Assembly: GCA_024638385.1 (NCBI GenBank)
Contig: JAHEKJ010000022.1
Coordinates: 1-38,050, forward strand
DNA: 38,050 bases
From: Gammaproteobacteria bacterium
GTDB taxonomy: Bacteria > Pseudomonadota > Gammaproteobacteria > GCA-001735895
Reading direction: 5' to 3'
Shown: piece by piece, positions 32,353-38,050 of the stretch
How positions within the stretch are numbered: position 1 is the first letter of the stretch
Layout: every line of letters begins with the position of its first letter
Made by a program: the position numbers and the translations under genes
Notes under the pieces: model-generated
Seen by the model: only the letters and a program-made list of their open reading frames with translations
What the model was told of the DNA's origin: nothing
The model's database searches: none

Positions 32353-34374
32353 ATGATCCAGGTCGTTTCGGACTTTCCGCGCAAGGTGACGGTGATCGAC
32401 CCGGCGTTCATTCCGCTCGCCGACGGGACCCGTCTCGCCGCCCGCATCTGGCTGCCCGCGGACGCCGGGCAGGACCCGGTGCCGGCAATTCTCGAGTACC
32501 TTCCGTATCGGCGCGAGGACGGCACCGCCGCGCGCGACGCGCTGACCCATCCCTACTTTGCCGGTCACGGCTATGCGTGCGTGCGGGTCGACATGCGCGG
32601 TTCGGGTGACTCCGAAGGCGTCCTGCTCGGCGAGTACCTGCAACAGGAACAGGACGACGCGCTCGAAATCATCGACTGGATCACGGCGCAGCCGTGGTGC
32701 GCCGGGACGGTCGGCATGATCGGCATTTCCTGGGGCGGATTCAACGGCCTGCAAATCGCGGCGCGCCGGCCGCCCGCGCTCAAGGCTATCGTTTCGATCT
32801 GTTCGACCGATGACCGCTATGCCGACGACATCCACTTCATGGGCGGCTGCCTGTTGACCGACAAGGCGGCGTGGAACGCGGCCATGTTCTCGATCAACAC
32901 GACCCCGCCGGATCCCGCCGTGCTCGGCGATCGCTGGCGCGACGTCTGGCTCGAGCGCCTGCGCGGCAGCGGTCTCTGGCTCGAGGACTGGCTCGCGCAC
33001 CAGCGGCGCGACGAATTCTACCAGCACGGCTCGGTGTGCGAGGATTTCGCCGCGATCGAGGCCGCGGTCTACGCGGTCGGCGGCTGGGCCGACGGCTATA
33101 GCAACGCGGTGTTCCGCCTGCTCGACGGATTGCAGGCGCCGTGCAAGGGACTGGTCGGTCCCTGGGGGCACAAGTATCCGCATTTCGCCGAACCCGGCCC
33201 CGCGATCGGCTTTCTGCAGGAGTGCCTGCGCTGGTGGGATCACTGGCTCAAGGGCGAGGACACCGGCATCATGGACGAGCCGCGGCTGCGCTGCTGGATA
33301 CAGGACCCGGTGCCCCCGCGGACCTATTACGCGGAGCGCCCGGGCCGCTGGGTCGCCGAGGACGCGTGGCCGTCGCCGCGTATCGAGCCGACGACGCTGC
33401 ACCTGAACCGCGACGGCCTGTCGCCGCAAGCGGGCGTGGCGGGCCCGCTGGCGATCGATTCGCCGCTGACGGTCGGGATGATGGCGGGCGCCTGGTGCTC
33501 GTACGGATTGCAGCCCGATCAGCCCGGCGATCAACGCGCCGAGGCCGGCGGCTCGCTGGTGTTCGACAGCGCGCCGCTGGCGGAGGACCTCGAAATTCTC
33601 GGCGCGCCGGTGCTCGAGCTGGAGCTGGCCTGCGACCGGCCGCAGGCGATGGTCGCGGCCTGCCTTGCGGAAGTCCTCGCCGACGGCGCCGCGACCCGGG
33701 TCAGCTACGGCCTGCTCAACCTGTCCCATCGCGACAGCCACGAGCGTCCCGAGCCGCTGCAACCGGGCGAAACCTACCGGGTTCGACTGCAGCTCAACGA
33801 TGCCGGCCACCGGTTCGCGGCCGGCCACCGGATTCGCATTGCGCTGTCGACCGTCTACTGGCCGATCGCGTGGCCGTCGCCGGAGAAAGCGATGCTCACG
33901 ATCACGTCGGCTTCGAGCCGGCTGCACATGCCCCGGCGCCCGCCGCGCAACGAGGACACCGAACTCGCACCTTTCGCCGCGGCGCAATCGGCGCCGCCGC
34001 TCGCCGCGACCGCGGAACGCGAGTCCGAATATCGCTGGCGCGTCGAGCATGACATGAAGAACGGCTACGTGACCACGCGCCAGTGGTTCGACGAGGGCCG
34101 GATTCGCTACGATGAACACGACGGCTGGACCGTCGAATCGACCCACGACGAGACCTTTACCATTCACCCCGACGATCCGTCGAGCGCGAGCCTCGATATC
34201 ACGTGGACCGAGCGCTTCGAACGCGGCGACTGGCGGGTGTCGTCGCGGACCCGGACGCGGATGACGTCGACGCCGACCCATTTCATCGTCGACGCCACGC
34301 TCGAGGCGCGGGAGGGCGACGAGATCGTGCATGAACAGCGCTGGCAGCGGGAGTTCGCGCGCGATCACGTCTGA
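32353..34374 (+). CDS. CocE/NonD-family hydrolase
   Basis: This 673-residue serine hydrolase of the X-Pro dipeptidyl-peptidase/cocaine-esterase superfamily has an alpha/beta core with the nucleophile elbow MIGISWGGF. RVDMRGSGDSEG precedes it, the His region is VGPWGHKYPHF, and a C-terminal jelly-roll domain starts near 350 (ALSTVYWPIAWPSPE). No signal peptide is seen, so it is cytoplasmic. GGAGGTGA eight nt before the ATG is an excellent ribosome-binding site. Enzymes of this family cleave acyl esters, amides or N-acyl peptides. Placement before a peptide importer suggests it processes what the importer brings in. Confidence 0.88.
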   Translation: MIQVVSDFPRKVTVIDPAFIPLADGTRLAARIWLPADAGQDPVPAILEYLPYRREDGTAARDALTHPYFAGHGYACVRVDMRGSGDSEGVLLGEYLQQEQDDALEIIDWITAQPWCAGTVGMIGISWGGFNGLQIAARRPPALKAIVSICSTDDRYADDIHFMGGCLLTDKAAWNAAMFSINTTPPDPAVLGDRWRDVWLERLRGSGLWLEDWLAHQRRDEFYQHGSVCEDFAAIEAAVYAVGGWADGYSNAVFRLLDGLQAPCKGLVGPWGHKYPHFAEPGPAIGFLQECLRWWDHWLKGEDTGIMDEPRLRCWIQDPVPPRTYYAERPGRWVAEDAWPSPRIEPTTLHLNRDGLSPQAGVAGPLAIDSPLTVGMMAGAWCSYGLQPDQPGDQRAEAGGSLVFDSAPLAEDLEILGAPVLELELACDRPQAMVAACLAEVLADGAATRVSYGLLNLSHRDSHERPEPLQPGETYRVRLQLNDAGHRFAAGHRIRIALSTVYWPIAWPSPEKAMLTITSASSRLHMPRRPPRNEDTELAPFAAAQSAPPLAATAERESEYRWRVEHDMKNGYVTTRQWFDEGRIRYDEHDGWTVESTHDETFTIHPDDPSSASLDITWTERFERGDWRVSSRTRTRMTSTPTHFIVDATLEAREGDEIVHEQRWQREFARDHV

Positions 34375-34475
34375 CCGCCGGGCTGACGATTTTGTTGACT
34401 CCGGGACGCAGGAGTGATGGAGTTGATACCGATAACCAGAAAGCCATAAGGCACTCACGCATAACGGAGGACAGC

Positions 34476-36029
34476 ATGACCCATTTCACACCCTCGCGCC
34501 GCCAGTTCCTGCAAATGCTGGCTTACGGTGGCGCGACCACGATGCTCGGCGCCTATCCCGGCGTCTCCTATTCGGCCAAGACCGACACGCTGACGGTGCG
34601 CTTCGACCGCGAAATGGAAAGCCTCGACCCCGGCTACTACGTCGGCGGCCACCCGCCCAACGACGTCAACTGGTGCATCATGCCGGCGCTGGTTCACTAC
34701 GGCTACAAGGACGGCCGCGCGGTCTGGGTGCCGTCGCCGTACGTCGAAAAAGTCGTGGTCACCGATTCGACGCATATCGATTTCACGCTGAAGCCCGGGC
34801 TCAAGTGGTCGGGCGGCTTCGGCGAGGTGACGGCCGAGGACGTGGCCTACTCCTACGACCGCATGGCCCAGAGCGAGTGGAAAGGCGACTTCGTCGCCTA
34901 CGAGCGCGTCGACATCAAGGACCGGCACAGCGGCACGATCGTGCTGAATCAGCCGTTCTCGCCGTTCATGACCGCGACGCTGGCGTCGGGCACCGGCATC
35001 ATCACCTGCAAGCAGGCGATGGAGAAGGCGGGCGATCGCTACACGATCGACGTGCCCGCGACCTGCGGGCCCTACGTGCACGAGCACAAGCAGGCCCAGT
35101 ACGTCAGGATGCGGCCGAACCCGGACTGGACCGGGCCCAAACCCGCCTTCAAGAACATCGACTGCGTGTTCGTGACCCAGGACGAGGCGGGTGCGCTCGC
35201 CTACGAGGCCGGCGAACTCGATTGCGCCAAGATCACGTCCAATGCCTACGCGCGCTACCAGAAGAAACTGCCGCCGAACAGCAAGCTGACGGTCGCCGGC
35301 GCGTTGCAGTACATGTGGCTCGGCCTCAACACCGAACACCCCAAGCTCAAGGACATCCGGGTGCGCCGCGCGATCCAGCATGCGGTCGACCAGAATGCGA
35401 TCATCCAGGGCGCCTACTCGGGCACCGCCGAGCCGTCCTACGGCGTCGTCTGCCCGGGCCTCGTCGGCAAGCGCGACAAGGCCGGTTATTCCTACGACCC
35501 GGCGAAGGCGCGCGCGCTGCTGAAGGAGGCCGGCGTATCGGGCCTGAAGCTGTCGCTGCGCACGCTCAACAGCCAGGAGCGCATCCTCGCCGCGCAGATC
35601 ATCCAGGCCAACCTCGGCCAGGTCGGCATCACGGTCGAGGTCATCCCGCTCGATTCCGGGCCGTTCTGGGAGATGGGCCAGGAAAGCAAGGGCGACACCT
35701 GGAAAGACCTTCAGCTGTGGATCATGCGCTACGGTTCCGGGCCCGATCCCTACGAGCCGGTGCAGTGGTTCGTGCGCGACCAGGTCGGTGTCTGGAACTG
35801 GGAGCGCTGGTCGTCCGACGAGTTCGAGAAACTGTACGCCGAGGGCATCGCCGAAACCGATCCCGAAAAACGGCACAGGATCTACATCCGCATGCAGGAG
35901 ATCATGGAGGACACCGCCGGCTACGTCTGGCTGACCCATGAACCCGAGGTGTTCATCCACCGCGCCGACGTCGACGCGCGGTTCGCGCCTTCCGGTGAAA
36001 TGCTGCTGACTTACTTCAAACCGGCGTAG
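34476..36029 (+). CDS. Peptide/opine-type ABC transporter substrate-binding protein, Tat signal
   Basis: This 517-residue periplasmic SBP_bac_5 protein has a twin-arginine leader SRRQFLQMLAYGGATTMLGA (SRRxFL motif), so it should fold before export. The mature domain shows TLTVRFDREMESLDPGYY, FTLKPGLKWSGGFGEVTAEDVAYS, VRRAIQHAVDQNAII and DPAKARALLKEAG, all typical of Dpp/Opp-binding proteins. The ATG at 34476 has GGAGG six nt upstream. Ligand cannot be read. A short promoter-like pair (TTGATA 34423, CATAAG 34445) precedes it, so it may also be transcribed apart from the CocE gene. Confidence 0.9.
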   Translation: MTHFTPSRRQFLQMLAYGGATTMLGAYPGVSYSAKTDTLTVRFDREMESLDPGYYVGGHPPNDVNWCIMPALVHYGYKDGRAVWVPSPYVEKVVVTDSTHIDFTLKPGLKWSGGFGEVTAEDVAYSYDRMAQSEWKGDFVAYERVDIKDRHSGTIVLNQPFSPFMTATLASGTGIITCKQAMEKAGDRYTIDVPATCGPYVHEHKQAQYVRMRPNPDWTGPKPAFKNIDCVFVTQDEAGALAYEAGELDCAKITSNAYARYQKKLPPNSKLTVAGALQYMWLGLNTEHPKLKDIRVRRAIQHAVDQNAIIQGAYSGTAEPSYGVVCPGLVGKRDKAGYSYDPAKARALLKEAGVSGLKLSLRTLNSQERILAAQIIQANLGQVGITVEVIPLDSGPFWEMGQESKGDTWKDLQLWIMRYGSGPDPYEPVQWFVRDQVGVWNWERWSSDEFEKLYAEGIAETDPEKRHRIYIRMQEIMEDTAGYVWLTHEPEVFIHRADVDARFAPSGEMLLTYFKPA

Positions 36030-36037
36030 ACGGAATC

Positions 36038-36064
36038 CCGCCGCCGGCAGCGCGCCGTCGGCGG
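36038..36064 (+). repeat. Stem-loop between binding-protein and permease genes
   Basis: CCGCCG-C-CGGC-AGCGC-GCCG-T-CGGCGG forms a ten-pair stem with one mismatch in the 66-bp gap. Such loops commonly protect the upstream binding-protein mRNA and allow it to outnumber the permease. No T-run follows, so full termination is unlikely. Confidence 0.6.
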
Positions 36065-36095
36065 TACGCCTAACCGCCGCCCGGCTGAAATCATC

Positions 36096-37040
36096 ATGTG
36101 GTTATACCTGGTCAAGCGCCTCGCATTGTCGGTCGTCATCATCCTGATGGCGATCGCGGTGCTGTTTTCGATGCTGCACATGATACCGGGAGACCCGATC
36201 AGCATCGCGCTCGGCCCGCGCGCGACGGCCGAGGTCCAGGCCGCCTACGCGGCCAAGATGCACCTCGACAAGCCGATCACCTACCAGTTCCTGATCTTCA
36301 TCGGCAACGTGTTGCAAGGCGATCTCGGCGCCGACGTATTTTCCGGCCGCCCGGTGGCGCAGACGATGGCCGAGCAATTGCCGTTCACGCTGGTGCTCGC
36401 GGTAACCGCGCTCGGCTGGTCGGCGCTGGTCGGGATTCCGCTCGGCTGCCTGTCCGCGGTGCGGCCCAACACCTGGATCGACCGCATCACCGGCGTGCTG
36501 TCGGTCGGCACGATCGCGGTGCCGTCGTTCCTGGTCTCGATCTGGGCGATCCTGGTGTTCGCGATCTCGCTGCGCTGGCTGCCGGTCATCGGCGCCGGCG
36601 ACGAGGGCGATATCGTCGACCAGATCCGGCACCTGATCCTGCCCGCGTTCGCGGTCGGCCTCGGCTGGGTCGGCTACCTCGCGCGCATGGTGCGCGCATC
36701 GATGCTCGAGGTCATGGGCGAGAATTACATCCGCTCGGCGCGGGCTTTCGGCCTGCGCTCGCGCACCGTGATATTTCGCTACGCGCTCAAGGTCGCGATC
36801 CTGCCGACCATCACGCTGATCGGCATCGGCTTCGGCGGCCTGCTGTCGGGCGCGGTGTTCGCCGAGATCATCTTCGCCCGGCCCGGCATCGGCAAGCTCA
36901 TCTACGACATGGTGCTGGCGCGCAACTTCCCGGTGGTACAGGGCGCGGTGCTCGTCACCATCGCCCTGTACGTGTTCGTCACGCTGCTGGCGGACCTGAT
37001 CGTCTCCTGGCTCGACCCCCGTGTCCGCGAATCCCTCTGA
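36096..37040 (+). CDS. Dipeptide/oligopeptide ABC transporter permease, DppB type
   Basis: This 314-residue inner-membrane permease has six hydrophobic segments. The N-terminus (LYLVKRLALSVVIILMAIAV) and the HMIPGDPI turn are those of DppB/OppB. The EAA-like cytoplasmic loop is NYIRSARAFGLRSRTVIFRY, followed by GLLSGAVFAEIIFARPGIGKL. It overlaps the second permease by 20 bp. It follows the binding protein by 66 bp. Confidence 0.92.
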   Translation: MWLYLVKRLALSVVIILMAIAVLFSMLHMIPGDPISIALGPRATAEVQAAYAAKMHLDKPITYQFLIFIGNVLQGDLGADVFSGRPVAQTMAEQLPFTLVLAVTALGWSALVGIPLGCLSAVRPNTWIDRITGVLSVGTIAVPSFLVSIWAILVFAISLRWLPVIGAGDEGDIVDQIRHLILPAFAVGLGWVGYLARMVRASMLEVMGENYIRSARAFGLRSRTVIFRYALKVAILPTITLIGIGFGGLLSGAVFAEIIFARPGIGKLIYDMVLARNFPVVQGAVLVTIALYVFVTLLADLIVSWLDPRVRESL

Positions 37041-37932
37041 GCCCGGTGGTGGCGGCGCAGTCGCCGTCCCGCTCACCGAGCGAGCCTACAGCGAGCGCCG
37101 CGAAAAGCTCGCGCTTTTCCTGCAGAACCGTCTCGGCCTGTTCGGCCTGTTGCTGGTCGTGCTGTTTTTCCTGAGCGCGATCTTCGCGCCGATGTTCGCG
37201 ACCCACGACCCGTTCCAGATGGATATCCCGAACCGCATGTCCGGGCCGACCGCCGAGCACTGGGCCGGCACCGACCAGCTCGGGCGGGATACCTATTCGC
37301 GGGTGCTCTACGGCGGCCGGGTCGCGCTCAAGGTCGCCGCGATCGGGGTCTCGGTGTCGCTCGCCATCGGCCTCGTGCTCGGTATGATCGCCGGCTACGG
37401 GCCCCGCTGGCTCGATAACCTGCTGCTGCTGGTGTTCGACACGATCCGTTCGTTCCCGACCATCGTGCTGGCGCTCGCCGCGGTGGCGCTGCTCGGCCCG
37501 AGCCTGAACCTCGTGCTCGCGGTCGTCATCGTCACGACGATACCCGGCTATGCCCGCCTCGCGCGCACCAGCACGCTCGCGCTCAAGCACACCGATTTCA
37601 TCCTGGCCGAGCGCTCGCTCGGCGCGAGCACGCCGCGCATCCTGCTGCGCCACGTGATGCCCAACGTGATCGGGCCGCTGCTGATCCTGGCCGCGATGGA
37701 CGTGCCGGTGGTGGTCACGATCGAGGCGGGCCTGAGCTTCCTCGGCCTCGGCGTGCTGCCGCCGACCGCGAGCTGGGGCACGATCCTGAACGAAGGCTAC
37801 CTGATCATCCGCGACACCCCGTGGCCGGTCATCGCCGGCGGCATCCCGCTGGTGCTGACCACGCTCGGCTTCACCTTTCTCGGCGAAGCCCTGCGCGACG
37901 TGTTCGATCCCAAGCTGCGCAAGGGCCATTAG
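37021..37932 (+). CDS. Dipeptide/oligopeptide ABC transporter permease, DppC type
   Basis: This 303-residue permease has an N-terminal cytoplasmic tail (RREKLALFLQNRLGLFG), then six hydrophobic segments, HWAGTDQLGRDTYSRVLYGG (the OppC-N hallmark), and the EAA loop LAERSLGASTPRILLRHVMP. GLSFLGLGVLPPTASWG is conserved in DppC. The GTG at 37021 lies inside the end of the first permease and is followed after 3 bp by the ATPase gene. A well-formed ribosome-binding site is not evident. Confidence 0.92.
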   Translation: MSANPSEPGGGGAVAVPLTERAYSERREKLALFLQNRLGLFGLLLVVLFFLSAIFAPMFATHDPFQMDIPNRMSGPTAEHWAGTDQLGRDTYSRVLYGGRVALKVAAIGVSVSLAIGLVLGMIAGYGPRWLDNLLLLVFDTIRSFPTIVLALAAVALLGPSLNLVLAVVIVTTIPGYARLARTSTLALKHTDFILAERSLGASTPRILLRHVMPNVIGPLLILAAMDVPVVVTIEAGLSFLGLGVLPPTASWGTILNEGYLIIRDTPWPVIAGGIPLVLTTLGFTFLGEALRDVFDPKLRKGH

Positions 37933-37935
37933 CCG

Positions 37936-38050
37936 ATGGACACGCTGCTCGATATCCGCAATCTCGACGTCGACTTCCGCACCCCGCGCGGCCGCGTGCA
38001 TGCGCTGCGCGACGTCAGCTTCCGGGTGCCGCGCGGCAAGATCGTCGGCG
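37936..38050 (+). CDS. Oligopeptide ABC transporter ATP-binding protein, 5' end only
   Basis: The window ends 38 codons into this gene. LLDIRNLDVDFRTPRGRVHA and LRDVSFRVPRGKIVG are the opening strands of a DppD/OppD ATPase; Walker A is just beyond the end. It begins 3 bp after the DppC stop and would complete the importer, usually with a second ATPase (DppF) next. Confidence 0.88.
   Translation, partial: MDTLLDIRNLDVDFRTPRGRVHALRDVSFRVPRGKIVG

Overview
The window reads as an ordinary chromosomal stretch of a high-GC, free-living gammaproteobacterium, probably marine or halotolerant. The indications are dense coding with a strong G/C bias at third codon positions, YchJ-type SEC-C and DUF3301 proteins, a RecQ with the HRDC layout, and a sucrose-synthesis cluster of the kind halotolerant proteobacteria use to make a compatible solute. 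Genus cannot be fixed from the sequence. I see no rRNA, tRNA, CRISPR array, transposase or phage gene.

Left part (1-7.1 kb): a small leftward mercury operon (merR, merC, a GDCCVxC zinc-ribbon gene) has a recognisable MerR-type operator between merR and merC. It ends in the orphan C-terminus of a glycerophosphodiester phosphodiesterase and a strong terminator. Next come a divergent XRE regulator/fatty-acid desaturase pair, a very tight divergent ychJ/recQ pair, a palindromic repeat and an Ldh_2-family dehydrogenase. Middle (7.1-16 kb): a phosphoethanolamine-methyltransferase-like gene, then sucrose-phosphate synthase, sucrose-phosphatase and amylosucrase, which together make and break down sucrose. 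A PhnD-like binding protein paired with an orphan histidine kinase follows.

16-24 kb: a leftward run (TetR, SGNH hydrolase, class-V aminotransferase, DUF3301) faces a rightward trpB-trpA pair across a near-perfect TetR-type palindrome. TrpA has an altered phosphate-binding loop, and no trpF or other trp gene is present. A leftward run follows: photolyase N-terminal remnant, DUF2256, MFS transporter, renalase-like flavoprotein, histidine phosphatase. 24-28.5 kb: DUF4202, an unknown small protein and an HTH/periplasmic-binding-like regulator converge on a complete tungstate transporter (tupB-tupC-tupA), whose upstream region carries twin AT-rich dyads.

28.5-38 kb: a leftward set (amidohydrolase, CobW/COG0523 GTPase, D-2-hydroxyacid dehydrogenase) is divergent from a rightward set (CocE/NonD hydrolase, Tat-type peptide-binding protein, two Dpp/Opp permeases, start of the ATPase). 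This looks like an uptake-and-hydrolysis module for an unknown peptide, ester or amide. The most original points are the TetR-trpBA locus, the PhnD-like protein/kinase pair, the photolyase-remnant/DUF2256 locus, the tup operator candidate and the amidohydrolase-CobW pairing. No single unmistakably new system stands out.
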